Assembly (NCBI GenBank): GCA_964628285.1
Contig: CAZVNP010000008.1
Location: 1-64,000, forward strand
Length of the DNA stretch: 64,000 nt
From: JAPLDP01 sp964628285
Lineage (GTDB): Bacteria > Bacteroidota > Bacteroidia > Bacteroidales > JAGONC01
Direction of reading: 5' to 3'
Shown here one piece after another: positions 26,197 through 34,674 of the stretch; within the stretch, counting starts at the first letter, position 1, and each line of letters begins with the position of its first letter. The position numbers and the translations under genes are program-made. The notes beneath the pieces are model-generated. The model did not search any database. It worked only from the letters and a program-made list of their open reading frames with translations, and was not told the origin of the DNA.

Positions 26197-26919
26197 TCAC
26201 TTTATGGATTGGCGTAAAATGAGTGATAACAGGATATATAATAGTATGATGATCGGGAAAGCCAGGAATTTTAGAAAGATAATCAGCAGCAACGTGGCGA
26301 CAAGAAAAATATATTTCATCCGGTTTTCATGCCATTTGAAATTGGCGAATTTCAGGCCGAACAGTTTTATACCTGATACCAATAATACGGGTATAACTAC
26401 TGAGACTGTCCCAAGGAAGAAGATGCTCATGATGCATCTGTGAATCCAATGCTCCGTCGGATAAATGCTGATAATGAGCGGCAGGGAGGCTAGGAAAATG
26501 GCACTGGCGGGTGTGGGCAGCCCGCGAAAATGAATGGTCTGCTCGGCATCAATGTTGAAGCGGGCCAGCCGGAGAGCCGCGAAGGCAGGTATAAGGAGCG
26601 ATAGATAGGGGACCAGAACACGGACCATTTCATTCGTGGTCTGCAAACGGATGCTCTCCGACAGCAGCATATACATGATCAGCCCGGGAGCCAGACCAAA
26701 GGATATAACATCGGCCAGCGAATCAAGCTGCTTGCCGAGATCTGATTTCACATTGAGCAACCGGGCTGCAAAACCGTCAAGGAAATCAAATATCACGGCG
26801 ATGCCGATCAGCCATGACGCCGTGACCAACCGCTGGTTAAAAGTGACGGTGATGGCGATAGAGCCCGTTATCAGACTCAGCACGGTGATCAGATTGGGAA
26901 TGTGACGCGCAATACGCAT
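26197..26919 (-). CDS. pssA: CDP-diacylglycerol-serine O-phosphatidyltransferase
   Basis: 240-residue membrane enzyme with about seven hydrophobic segments. The CDP-alcohol phosphotransferase signature is present near 46-72: DFLDGFAAR, then a gap, then G-x3-D-x3-D in GKQLDSLAD. It makes phosphatidylserine from CDP-diacylglycerol and serine, the precursor of phosphatidylethanolamine. The serine specificity is by family resemblance (N-terminal MRIARHIPNLITVLSL matches PssA rather than PgsA). The partner psd is not in the window. No clear promoter box is seen in the 170-base gap to the divergent gene. Confidence 0.9.
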   Translation of the reverse strand: MRIARHIPNLITVLSLITGSIAITVTFNQRLVTASWLIGIAVIFDFLDGFAARLLNVKSDLGKQLDSLADVISFGLAPGLIMYMLLSESIRLQTTNEMVRVLVPYLSLLIPAFAALRLARFNIDAEQTIHFRGLPTPASAIFLASLPLIISIYPTEHWIHRCIMSIFFLGTVSVVIPVLLVSGIKLFGLKFANFKWHENRMKYIFLVATLLLIIFLKFLAFPIIILLYILLSLILRQSIK

Positions 26920-27089
26920 GGTTTTTTTCTCTTATCTTCAATAAAAATAGTGATTTATTCACACGAATAATGAAACCGATGACTAATTTCGTAAAAGTTT
27001 TGTTATTCATGCCATGAACAATAAATGAAAGTCAACCGTTGAATCTGTGAATGCGGTTGATACATAATGATCATCTCAAATCAGGATGT

Positions 27090-27812
27090 ATGAAAGAAAT
27101 ACAAACGCTGGGCATCATTACAAAAAGAGAGAAACTGTCAACGGCAGGCTTGCCGTCGCCTCTCAATGAACTGGTACTTGAAAGCATTGCCCCCTATCCC
27201 GGTTATTATGAGGATATTTATGCCATGGACGATAAAAAGTTCCTCCATAAATACCTTTACCTGATGTTGAAATCGGTCGATTACTTTAATGACGATCATT
27301 TTATCAGGGTGGCGGAAAAGATCAGGGCTCAGGGTCATCAAAAATTTGATGCGGTGCTGGGGCAGTTATTTTATTATAATCAGTTCAAACCTTGTATCCG
27401 CCTTAAAGAGGATGATTATTCCATGCTACCTCAAATCATACGGTCACTGGCAGCGGAAAACATAGAATTCATGGTTTCCCGCACCATAGAGCCTTATGAT
27501 AGCATCATCAGGATTAAAAAATTCATTGATCTGAGGGAAGTCGCCGAGGGTGTCTATGAGAATGTCTCCAACCGTGAGGTCAGTTTTCTGGCCATCCCTG
27601 CTCATTTGGAATGGGACGCTTTTGAACAGATCACCCTGTCGGTCAAGATGAATGGCCGTTATTCACGTTTTGATGCAGCAGCCGCTTCAGTGTATTACAT
27701 GGACCGGATACTTGAGATGGTTCGTATTTATGATTGGGAACATACACTGGAAAAACTTAAGGATATCCGGCGTGAATACATCAGGGAGATAGGATTGTTC
27801 TATCCGGTGTGA
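27090..27812 (+). CDS. Unrecognised conserved-looking protein
   Basis: 240 residues, no signal peptide, no membrane segment, mixed alpha/beta composition with many charged residues. I do not recognise a family. Features that can be seen: IITKREKL near the start, a Tyr-rich stretch PYPGYYEDIYAMDD near 35-48, an FYYNQFKPCIRLK segment near 95-107, and a regular C-terminal helical part. Only one Cys lies in the main body. The ATG at 27090 is preferred; an ATG at 27051 in frame adds 13 residues that look non-coding. It ends 13 bases before queA on the same strand and is probably cotranscribed with it. Confidence 0.8.
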   Translation: MKEIQTLGIITKREKLSTAGLPSPLNELVLESIAPYPGYYEDIYAMDDKKFLHKYLYLMLKSVDYFNDDHFIRVAEKIRAQGHQKFDAVLGQLFYYNQFKPCIRLKEDDYSMLPQIIRSLAAENIEFMVSRTIEPYDSIIRIKKFIDLREVAEGVYENVSNREVSFLAIPAHLEWDAFEQITLSVKMNGRYSRFDAAAASVYYMDRILEMVRIYDWEHTLEKLKDIRREYIREIGLFYPV

Positions 27813-27825
27813 TAATTCGATCAGT

Positions 27826-29061
27826 GTGCTTGTCGATCCTTCCAAAATACATATCGACGATTATTCGTATGATTTGCCGTCCGTTCGTATCAGCCAGTAC
27901 CCGCTGGAGGAACGTGATAATTCCAGGCTACTGATATACAGGGATGGCAGGATCAGCGAGTCTGTTTTCAGACACCTGGCAGATTATTTACCTGGCGGCA
28001 GCCTGATGATCGTGAACGACACGCGTGTTTTTCATGCCAGGCTGCTCTTCCGCAAACCCACGGGACCGGTGGTGGAGGTGTTCTGTCTTGAGCCTGTGCG
28101 GCCTGTTCGGGAGATCGCAACGGCCTTTCAACAGTCATCACCCGTCGAGTGGCAATGCCTCATCGGTCACGCCAAACGCTGGAAACGCGGACGGTTAATA
28201 TCTGCCTTTGAGTTCAACGGCGAAGCATATACTTTGTCGGCCATGCGCATGCCTGCAGAAGGAGAACATAACGTGGTCAGATTATCATGGCATCCGTCGG
28301 ATCTGACATTTTCACAGGTTGTGGAGGCATGTGGAAAAATGCCTCTGCCACCTTACATTCACCGGCTGGCAGAACCATCGGATGAGGTGCGCTACCAGAC
28401 GATCTATGCCAGTCAGGAAGGTTCGGTGGCGGCACCCACGGCAGGACTCCATTACACCGAAGAGGTCACGAGAAGCCTCGCCTACAAAAACATCCTGATG
28501 ACCTATATCACCTTGCATGTCGGGGCCGGAACGTTTATACCGGTCACACATCATACCGTCGCAAATCATCAGATGCACAGGGAACACATGGCGGTGCCTG
28601 TCAGGGTCCTCGAATCAATAGCAGAACGGCCACCGGAAGAAATTATCGCCGTCGGAACGACCACCGTCAGGGCACTGGAAAGCCTGTATTGGCTCGGAGT
28701 GAAACTATTATCAGGCAAGGGTGATGTTCTGCAAATGGAAATAAACCAATGGGAACCCTATGAATATGACCGCCTGGTGGAAGTACCTGTCAAGGAAGCG
28801 CTGTACGCCGTGATGGACCATTGCAGAAAGAACGACATGGATCTGGTAGAAGGATATACCCGTTTGATGATCATCCCCGGGTATCATTACCATATACCAG
28901 GTATTATGATCACAAATTTCCATCTGCCCAAAAGTACATTGTTATTACTCGTGGCTGCATTTATTGGAGATGACTGGAAAAAGGCCTATCAGTATGCTTT
29001 GAAACATGGATTCAGATTCTTAAGCTATGGCGACAGTTGCCTGTTCTACCGGAAAGGCTGA
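27826..29061 (+). CDS. queA: tRNA preQ1(34) S-adenosylmethionine ribosyltransferase-isomerase QueA
   Basis: 411 residues. QueA transfers and rearranges the ribosyl part of S-adenosylmethionine onto preQ1 in tRNA, giving epoxyqueuosine. Seen: QYPLEERDNSRLL near 26-38, NDTRVFHARL near 64-73, PLPPYIHR near 173-180, and APTAGLHYTEE near 204-214, the family signature. The length is above the ~350 of E. coli QueA, with an insertion after residue 75, as in many Bacteroidota. The start is GTG at 27826. Other queuosine genes are absent from the window. Confidence 0.95.
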   Translation: MLVDPSKIHIDDYSYDLPSVRISQYPLEERDNSRLLIYRDGRISESVFRHLADYLPGGSLMIVNDTRVFHARLLFRKPTGPVVEVFCLEPVRPVREIATAFQQSSPVEWQCLIGHAKRWKRGRLISAFEFNGEAYTLSAMRMPAEGEHNVVRLSWHPSDLTFSQVVEACGKMPLPPYIHRLAEPSDEVRYQTIYASQEGSVAAPTAGLHYTEEVTRSLAYKNILMTYITLHVGAGTFIPVTHHTVANHQMHREHMAVPVRVLESIAERPPEEIIAVGTTTVRALESLYWLGVKLLSGKGDVLQMEINQWEPYEYDRLVEVPVKEALYAVMDHCRKNDMDLVEGYTRLMIIPGYHYHIPGIMITNFHLPKSTLLLLVAAFIGDDWKKAYQYALKHGFRFLSYGDSCLFYRKG

Positions 29062-29097
29062 ACAGGACTATATAGTTATCCATTGACGTTCAGCCGA

Positions 29098-29126
29098 TTG
29101 CATTAGCAGGAGATTATTTATATTTG
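29098..29126 (+). promoter_or_regulatory. Promoter of tatC
   Basis: TTG (29098-29100), 18-base spacer, TATATTTG (29119-29126). The transcript would start near 29133. This puts an in-frame TTG at 29124 inside the -7 box, so translation must begin later, at the ATG at 29160. Confidence 0.6.
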
Positions 29127-29159
29127 CAGAAGAAAGTCACCTTAGATGATAGGCGGCAC

Positions 29160-29981
29160 ATGCATGGCCATTTAAAAAATCCGGAAAAAGAGATGACCTT
29201 CTGGGAACATCTCGAGGAACTGCGGTGGCATATTATACGCTCTCTCATCGTTATCATCGTTTTTACCATTCTTGCGCTGATCAGCCGTAAGATCATCTTC
29301 GATCATGTCATCCTGGCCCCCAGGGATGCCGGTTTTATCTCATACCGTGTTTTGTGCCGGCTGGCTGAAGCTTTCCATGTCCATTCCCTGTGCATTAAAG
29401 ATATCTCTTTGAAGATTATCAACCTGACCATGACGGGTCAGTTTCTGACCCATATCTACGTCTCCATTGCCGTGGGTCTGGTGCTGGCATCGCCTTATGT
29501 GCTTTGGGAATTCTGGCGGTTTATCGGTCCGGCGCTGAAGATTAATGAACGCAGGTATGCCCGGTCGACGGTACTGGTGATGTCATTGCTTTTCTTTTTT
29601 GGAGTGTTATTCGGCTATTTTGTCCTGGTCCCATGGACACTGAATTTTTTTGGAAATTACCAGGTCAGCGCTTCCATTCAAAATCAGATCTCATTGAGAT
29701 CATATATCTCAACAGTCGTCACGATGTCGCTGGGTGTCGGCGTGGTCTTTGAGCTGCCCGTGGCGGCTTTTTTCCTGACCAAAATAGGTATCATGACGCC
29801 GGCATTCATGAAACGAAACCGCAAATATGCCATTGTCATCCTGCTGATCATAGCAGCTGTCATCACACCACCCGATGTTTTCAGCCAGATCATTGTGACG
29901 TTGCCATTGTATGGACTCTATGAGCTGGGGATATACGTTTCGAAACGTGCCTATGCCAGGCAAAGCAATCTTAAGGGTTGA
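29160..29981 (+). CDS. tatC: Sec-independent protein translocase TatC
   Basis: 273 residues, six predicted membrane helices. TatC is the receptor for twin-arginine signal peptides. The conserved N-terminal MTFWEHLEELRWHIIRSL (about 12-29) supplies the cytoplasmic Glu residues that contact the signal peptide; YVLWEFWRFIGPAL near 115-128 and the TM5/6 region with ITPPDVFSQ near 240-248 also fit. Several hydrophobic helices carry a Bacteroidota-type insertion between TM1 and TM2 (about 48-85). The start follows from the promoter at 29098-29126. tatA is not adjacent. Confidence 0.96.
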   Translation: MHGHLKNPEKEMTFWEHLEELRWHIIRSLIVIIVFTILALISRKIIFDHVILAPRDAGFISYRVLCRLAEAFHVHSLCIKDISLKIINLTMTGQFLTHIYVSIAVGLVLASPYVLWEFWRFIGPALKINERRYARSTVLVMSLLFFFGVLFGYFVLVPWTLNFFGNYQVSASIQNQISLRSYISTVVTMSLGVGVVFELPVAAFFLTKIGIMTPAFMKRNRKYAIVILLIIAAVITPPDVFSQIIVTLPLYGLYELGIYVSKRAYARQSNLKG

Positions 29982-30139
29982 AGAGATGGTTTGTGTAACC
30001 TTTTTCGTATCTTTACGTCATATTGCAATGGCTGTCATGGTACTCCGTATTGTTTCACCTGCTGAAGATGTTAAAATGATAAGTGAGTGTCATCGGATGT
30101 AAACCCTTAAACTTTTTAACCATATTAATATAAGCTCTT

Positions 30140-30376
30140 ATGGAAGAACAGACGAATAATCTTAATGCGGCCAATCCGTCAGAACCTGACGACAAAGTCA
30201 GACATGAGCATGGCAAGGGCAACTTCTTTGGGGGGATCATCCTTATCACCCTTGGCATCATCTTTCTTTTAGCCCATTTCGTTCCCCGGTTGCATTTCGG
30301 GGATCTCTGGCCCATTCTTCTTATTGTCATCGGCATTTTATTGCTTAGAAAAACAATTATTCATCCTAAAAACTGA
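30140..30376 (+). CDS. Small DUF5668-type membrane protein
   Basis: 78 residues: a hydrophilic Asn/Glu-rich N-terminus, then two hydrophobic segments (about 31-46 and 57-70) separated by a short loop with FGDLWPILLIVIGILLL, the DUF5668/LiaF-type transmembrane pattern. The next gene begins with the same kind of two-helix unit, so the pair looks like a duplication. Function unknown. It is followed after six bases by the longer member. Confidence 0.8.
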   Translation: MEEQTNNLNAANPSEPDDKVRHEHGKGNFFGGIILITLGIIFLLAHFVPRLHFGDLWPILLIVIGILLLRKTIIHPKN

Positions 30377-30382
30377 TTGACC

Positions 30383-31321
30383 ATGAACTACCGCAAAATA
30401 TTCTGGGGGATCGTGTTGATCCTCATTGGCATCCTGATAATCCTGAAGAATACAGGTGTCATTTATTACAGCTGGTATCAAATACTGATGTTATGGCCTT
30501 TGCTGTTGATTCTTTGGGGTATCTCGATTATTCCGGCCAAAACATGGATCAGACTGTCGCTTTCCCTGGTGGCTATTGTCCTGGCATTTATCATGATAGC
30601 TTACGTTCACAAAGCGGATTACTATTCGTTCCGGCCGTTTTATTGGTTTCGTTATCATGAAAGAGAGAGAGCCGAGGACAACCTTGGTCGCTACAAAGGT
30701 GAGGGGCAGGTTTTAAATGAACCTTACGACACCATTGTAACCAACGCTGAATTGAAACTGGATGCCGCTGCCGGCGCCTTTGAGATAGGAGGCCAAACCA
30801 CCGACATGATCGAATTCGACAACAGAAATTACCTGGGCGAATACAGCATGATGGTGCGCGATACCGACGGCAAACAGGTCATCGATCTGAGTCTTAAACA
30901 CCCGGTGGTTTACAGGCATAACAGAAGGGCCGGCAAGGCATTTATTAGGCTTAACGAGCATCCCGTATGGGATTTCAACCTGAATATCGGCGCCGCTGAT
31001 ATGCAAATGGATATGAGTCACTATAAAACAAGGGATATCACCCTGGATGGAGGCGCCTCGTCAATTGAAATGACGGTGGGTGATAAATACCCTGATACTC
31101 ATATTAATCTGAAAGCAGGGGCTTCCTCGGTCAGGTTTAAAATACCAGAGTCGTCAGGATGTCAGGTGAACATCGATGCCGTTTTGTCATCACGTGACCT
31201 GGAAGGATTCAGCAAAATAGGGCAGGGGAAATATCAGACCGGGAACTTTGAGGCCAGCAGCAATAAAATAATGATCTCCATTGATGCTGCCGTTTCCAGT
31301 CTCGAGATTATACGTTACTGA
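30383..31321 (+). CDS. DUF5668/LiaF-like membrane protein with beta-rich domain
   Basis: 312 residues. Three to four N-terminal hydrophobic segments (about 5-80) containing the W-P-L-L-L-I-L-W-G repeat of DUF5668, then an extracytoplasmic beta-helical-looking domain (about 115-312). In that domain short strands recur with L-x-G-G/A-A-S/G-x-x-x-x motifs (LDAAAGAFEIGG, LNIGAADMQMDMS, LDGGASSIEMTVG, LKAGASSVRFKIP), like the LiaF/toast-rack fold. LiaF-type proteins sense or damp envelope-stress signalling in Firmicutes; a similar role here is only inference, as no kinase or regulator is nearby. ATG at 30383 preferred over TTG two codons earlier. Confidence 0.85.
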   Translation: MNYRKIFWGIVLILIGILIILKNTGVIYYSWYQILMLWPLLLILWGISIIPAKTWIRLSLSLVAIVLAFIMIAYVHKADYYSFRPFYWFRYHERERAEDNLGRYKGEGQVLNEPYDTIVTNAELKLDAAAGAFEIGGQTTDMIEFDNRNYLGEYSMMVRDTDGKQVIDLSLKHPVVYRHNRRAGKAFIRLNEHPVWDFNLNIGAADMQMDMSHYKTRDITLDGGASSIEMTVGDKYPDTHINLKAGASSVRFKIPESSGCQVNIDAVLSSRDLEGFSKIGQGKYQTGNFEASSNKIMISIDAAVSSLEIIRY

Positions 31322-31336
31322 GAACCCGGCCCTCCA

Positions 31337-32119
31337 TCATACGGCACGTTCTCTCCCCAGAAAACGGCTTAAAACGCGGCACACGGCATCGGGCTTGTCA
31401 GCATTGACCCAATGGGTGGCGTTAGCAATGGTGTGGATGATGGCCTGAGGAAACAATTTTTTTATCAGGGGGAGATCATCAGCGGCAATATAATCCGACA
31501 GCCCCCCTTTGACAAATAAGACAGGGTTTTGATATGGTCGTTTGCTTTCGATACCTTCTGACATACATTCCAGGTTATCATGAATAGCCTGTAAATTGAT
31601 CCGCCAGCCCAAACGGTCATGGGATATCCTGTGAAGATTTTTCAAGATAAAAAGCCGTATCCGTTCCTCCTTTATTGCCCCGGCAATGATTTCTTCGGCT
31701 TCGGCCCTTGTGGTGATCCTGTTGAAATCAACCGCTTCCATAGCCCTGATGATCCGGAGGTGATCGTCCCTCACGGCCATCGCCCTCGGACTTATGTCGA
31801 CGACCACCAGTTTCTCAACATGCGATGGATTATCCAGTGTAAAGGTCATGGCCACTTTACCTCCCATCGAATGTCCGATAAGGATGGTTGTTTCGATATC
31901 ATGATCAAGGATGAATTCCATCATATCATCAGCCATGACATGGTAGTTAAATATTTGACTGTGAGGAGAAAGACCGTGATTACGCTGGTCGGGGATATAA
32001 ACGGTGAAATTCTCAGCCAGGCGCCGTCCGATGGTTACCCAATTATCCGAGGAGCCCAGGAGACCATGCAGGATGATCAGAGGGTCACCCGAACCATAAC
32101 GCTTATAATATAACTTCAT
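31337..32119 (-). CDS. Alpha/beta hydrolase (YbfF-like esterase)
   Basis: 260 residues. Full alpha/beta hydrolase pattern: oxyanion-hole HGLLGSSDNW (19-28), nucleophile elbow IGHSMGGKVA near 93-102 (Ser), an acidic residue near 205-210, and catalytic His in NATHWVNADKP near 235-245. The spacing fits the YbfF/BphD-type esterases; substrate unknown. No signal peptide, so cytoplasmic. Its start overlaps the end of the upstream lipoprotein gene by 17 bases, so the two are cotranscribed. Confidence 0.92.
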   Translation of the reverse strand: MKLYYKRYGSGDPLIILHGLLGSSDNWVTIGRRLAENFTVYIPDQRNHGLSPHSQIFNYHVMADDMMEFILDHDIETTILIGHSMGGKVAMTFTLDNPSHVEKLVVVDISPRAMAVRDDHLRIIRAMEAVDFNRITTRAEAEEIIAGAIKEERIRLFILKNLHRISHDRLGWRINLQAIHDNLECMSEGIESKRPYQNPVLFVKGGLSDYIAADDLPLIKKLFPQAIIHTIANATHWVNADKPDAVCRVLSRFLGRERAV

Positions 32120-33047
32120 AAGCCATCACCCTGTTGTCTGAAAATGTCGGGATGAGTAACAGCTTTAGCGTGGCTACATAATCGATATCGGCGGCATTGA
32201 TCTTATGGGGAGTCGTATCAAGCAACATATCAGGGGCCCGGCCGGGTTCAGCCAGATAAACGTGACCCTGCCAGTCGGAGTAAAGATACCTGCCATGGCC
32301 CACACCTTCAAGACCATCGATGGAACCCGTATTTTCTATGTAGGGTACAGGATCCCTGTCACCCAGGGTCACCCTGTAAACGGCATCATTCGTACCGATC
32401 AATAACGTGCTGTCTTCGACAAATAAACCGTTGGCACCGGCTATTTTTTCCGAATCGAGGTATACACTGACCTCTCCATTTTTTAAGATATAGACCCGGT
32501 GATTGCCGGTATCCGAAATATAAACCTTTCCGTCCCCGTCAATGGCAATATCATTTAAAAAAGAAGCTCCCGGCGCCTGATATTTATCAATGATGATACC
32601 CCTATCGATATCGATGCATATCACCCTGTCGATGTCGCCAACATACAGATCATGATCATAAATTCCCAACCCTTTGGGTGCATTTAATCCGGTGATCCAT
32701 TCCAGCGTCTTCACAGTGCCGTCAGGATTCAAAAGGGAGATGAAGCCGTTTCCGTCTTTCTGGCTCGCCTTGCCGTTGATGTTACTGACGTAAATCTGCT
32801 TTCTTTCCGGATCGTAACAGACTGACTCAGGGGTTTTGAAGACAGCAGGTGTCTCCCACTGTTTGACAAGTTTTTCAGCAGATGGTTTTGCCTTGTTGAC
32901 GGTTGTTGAGCCTTTGCCTGAAGGTTGCTCCTGTTCCCTGACGGCGGGCCGCTGTCCCTGTCCGCAACCTGTTGCAAAAAAAAGGACAGGAAAAAGGAAA
33001 ATCAATGTTAAACGCTTTCGACTTCTGATGTTAATGGCTGCATTCAT
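32103..33047 (-). CDS. NHL/SMP-30-like beta-propeller lipoprotein
   Basis: 314 residues. Lipoprotein signal with lipobox FATGC (Cys28), then a Ser/Thr/Lys/Pro linker (30-65), then a six-bladed-propeller-like domain. Repeated blades end in patterns such as QIYVSNINGK, DLYVGDIDRV, KVYISDTGNHRVYIL and TLLIGTNDAVYRV, which resemble NHL repeats and SMP-30/gluconolactonase folds. Acidic residues suited to metal binding are present, but a lactonase function is not proven. It is exposed on a membrane outside the cytoplasm. Downstream alpha/beta hydrolase overlaps by 17 bases. Confidence 0.85.
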   Translation of the reverse strand: MNAAINIRSRKRLTLIFLFPVLFFATGCGQGQRPAVREQEQPSGKGSTTVNKAKPSAEKLVKQWETPAVFKTPESVCYDPERKQIYVSNINGKASQKDGNGFISLLNPDGTVKTLEWITGLNAPKGLGIYDHDLYVGDIDRVICIDIDRGIIIDKYQAPGASFLNDIAIDGDGKVYISDTGNHRVYILKNGEVSVYLDSEKIAGANGLFVEDSTLLIGTNDAVYRVTLGDRDPVPYIENTGSIDGLEGVGHGRYLYSDWQGHVYLAEPGRAPDMLLDTTPHKINAADIDYVATLKLLLIPTFSDNRVMAYEVIL

Positions 33048-33090
33048 GGTTTTAATAATTTGATGGATAAGAAAAGATGACCGGGATTCA

Positions 33091-33825
33091 TTAATCCTGA
33101 CGATTTATCACAAGTTGTCTGCGGTACAACTGGATGGTGTTTTCCAGCCCTAAATACAGGGCATCGCATATGAGGGCATGACCTATTGAGACCTCGGCCA
33201 GGTGAGGGATATGGGATGCAAAGAAATGAAGGTTGTCGAGGTTCAGATCATGACCGGCATTGATACCCAATCCTGCCTCACAGGCTGTTTGGGCAGCGGC
33301 CACATAAGGCTGTATGGCATGCTGTGCATCTGACGTATATCCCCTGGCGTAAGCCTCCGTGTACAGCTCGACCCTGTCGGTACCTGTTTCAGCGGCATGC
33401 CTGATCATGTCAGGAACAGGGTCGATGAAAATAGAAGTCCTGATACCGGCCTTTTTAAATGTGCCGATCACGTCTTTTAAAAAGTCTTTATTTTTTATGG
33501 TATCCCATCCCGCATTGGAAGTGAGAACATCAGGAGTATCAGGTACCAGGGTGACCTGTTCCGGTTTCACTGATAAGACCAGTGAAATGAACTGATCGGA
33601 AGGATTACCTTCTATATTGAATTCGGTTTTTACCAGGGGTCGCAGGTCACGGACATCCTGATATTTGATATGCCTTTCATCCGGACGCGGATGAACAGTG
33701 ATGCCTTCGGCCCCAAAACGCTCACAATCAACGGCGGCCTTCAGGACATCCGGAAGATTGCCCCCGCGGGCATTCCTCAGTGTGGCGATTTTGTTGATAT
33801 TCACACTTAACCTGGTCATCATCAT
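33091..33825 (-). CDS. pdxJ: Pyridoxine 5'-phosphate synthase PdxJ
   Basis: 244 residues, TIM-barrel enzyme that joins deoxyxylulose-5-phosphate and 3-amino-2-oxopropyl phosphate to give vitamin B6 phosphate. Seen: RLSVNINKIATLRNARGG (5-22), the GITVHPRPDERHI motif near 41-53 (active-site His and Arg), NIEGNPSD near 70, VTLVPDTPDVLTSNAGWD near 90-107, and GINAGHDLNLDNL near 190-202. Three consecutive ATGs stand at the start; the first is used. A promoter lies directly upstream, giving a very short leader. pdxA is not in the window. Confidence 0.97.
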   Translation of the reverse strand: MMMTRLSVNINKIATLRNARGGNLPDVLKAAVDCERFGAEGITVHPRPDERHIKYQDVRDLRPLVKTEFNIEGNPSDQFISLVLSVKPEQVTLVPDTPDVLTSNAGWDTIKNKDFLKDVIGTFKKAGIRTSIFIDPVPDMIRHAAETGTDRVELYTEAYARGYTSDAQHAIQPYVAAAQTACEAGLGINAGHDLNLDNLHFFASHIPHLAEVSIGHALICDALYLGLENTIQLYRRQLVINRQD

Positions 33826-33835
33826 GATTTTATTA

Positions 33836-33868
33836 CAAAGCTAAGAAATATTCAGATGATGATGTCAA
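33836..33868 (-). promoter_or_regulatory. Promoter of pdxJ
   Basis: On the minus strand TTG (33868-33866), 22-base spacer, TAGCTTTG (33843-33836). The transcript would start near 33829, only 4-10 bases before the three possible ATGs, so the mRNA is almost leaderless. Confidence 0.5.
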
Positions 33869-33961
33869 TCCGTTAACACCCATTTTACGAACGGTACAAG
33901 ATATATTTTGTCGTCAACGATATGACTTCATCCATAAAGTCTGCTATATCAATAAAATGAT

Positions 33962-33969
33962 TAAGTTTG
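33962..33969 (+). promoter_or_regulatory. -7 box for the CBS-nadK-bamA operon
   Basis: TAAGTTTG, an exact -7 match. An in-frame TTG at 33967 lies inside it and cannot be the start; the ATG at 33985 fits a transcript beginning near 33976. No clear -33 box. Confidence 0.45.
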
Positions 33970-33984
33970 CAGAAATTTTCCGGT

Positions 33985-34647
33985 ATGTATGCAAAAGAGT
34001 TGATATCGGAAGCAGTGGCACCCCTTAAGATCACTGATAATGGTGAAACGGCCTTGAACATGATGGATGAGTTCAAGCTGACACACTTGCCCGTCGTGGA
34101 TAACGGCCGTTATATCGGGTTGCTCTCGGAAACGGATATCTATTCAAAAAATGATTTTACCCAACCCCTTGAGAGTTATACTTTCTCTCTTGGCTTGCTT
34201 TATGTCCAGCAATATCAGCACGTGTATGATGTCTTGCTGACGTTCGACACGCACAAGCTGACCTTGCTTCCGGTGGTGGATGATAAAAACCAGTTTCTGG
34301 GTTCCATCACCTTATTAAGCCTGATCAATTACTTTTCATTGCTGTCTTCGGTGAAGAATCCAGGTGGGGTCATCGTTCTGGAACTCAATACCAATGATTA
34401 CTCACTGACACAAATAGCCCAGATAGTGGAATCGAATGATGCTAAAATATTAAGCCTGTATATTACTTCCTTCGATGATTCAACACGGATGGAAGTGACC
34501 CTGAAGGTGAATAAAATGGATATCAGGGCTATTCTGCAGACGTTCAACAGATACAATTACCTCGTTAAGGCTTCCTTCTCCGAAGATGATGTTTATGATG
34601 AATTGCGTGAACGTTATGATTCGCTCATGCGCTATTTGAACACATAG
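33985..34647 (+). CDS. CBS-pair protein with C-terminal ACT-like domain
   Basis: 220 residues, cytoplasmic. Two CBS motifs (about 5-60 with HLPVVDNGRYIGLLSETDIY, and about 75-120 with LLPVVDDKNQFLGSIT), then an ACT-like domain (about 125-195; GGVIVLELNTNDYSLTQIAQIVE, VTLKVNKMDIRAILQTF). Such proteins sense adenine nucleotides or small ligands. It begins the plus-strand operon and is 27 bases from nadK, so it may respond to the energy or NAD state, but that is inference. Start explained under the -7 box just upstream. Confidence 0.88.
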   Translation: MYAKELISEAVAPLKITDNGETALNMMDEFKLTHLPVVDNGRYIGLLSETDIYSKNDFTQPLESYTFSLGLLYVQQYQHVYDVLLTFDTHKLTLLPVVDDKNQFLGSITLLSLINYFSLLSSVKNPGGVIVLELNTNDYSLTQIAQIVESNDAKILSLYITSFDDSTRMEVTLKVNKMDIRAILQTFNRYNYLVKASFSEDDVYDELRERYDSLMRYLNT

Positions 34648-34674
34648 TATAAACATACATTGACATCGCGTAAA

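Noticed and set aside
31316..31353. GAGAAC...GTTCTC inverted repeat between convergent genes as a terminator
   Set aside because: Six-base stem with a long loop and no T tract.
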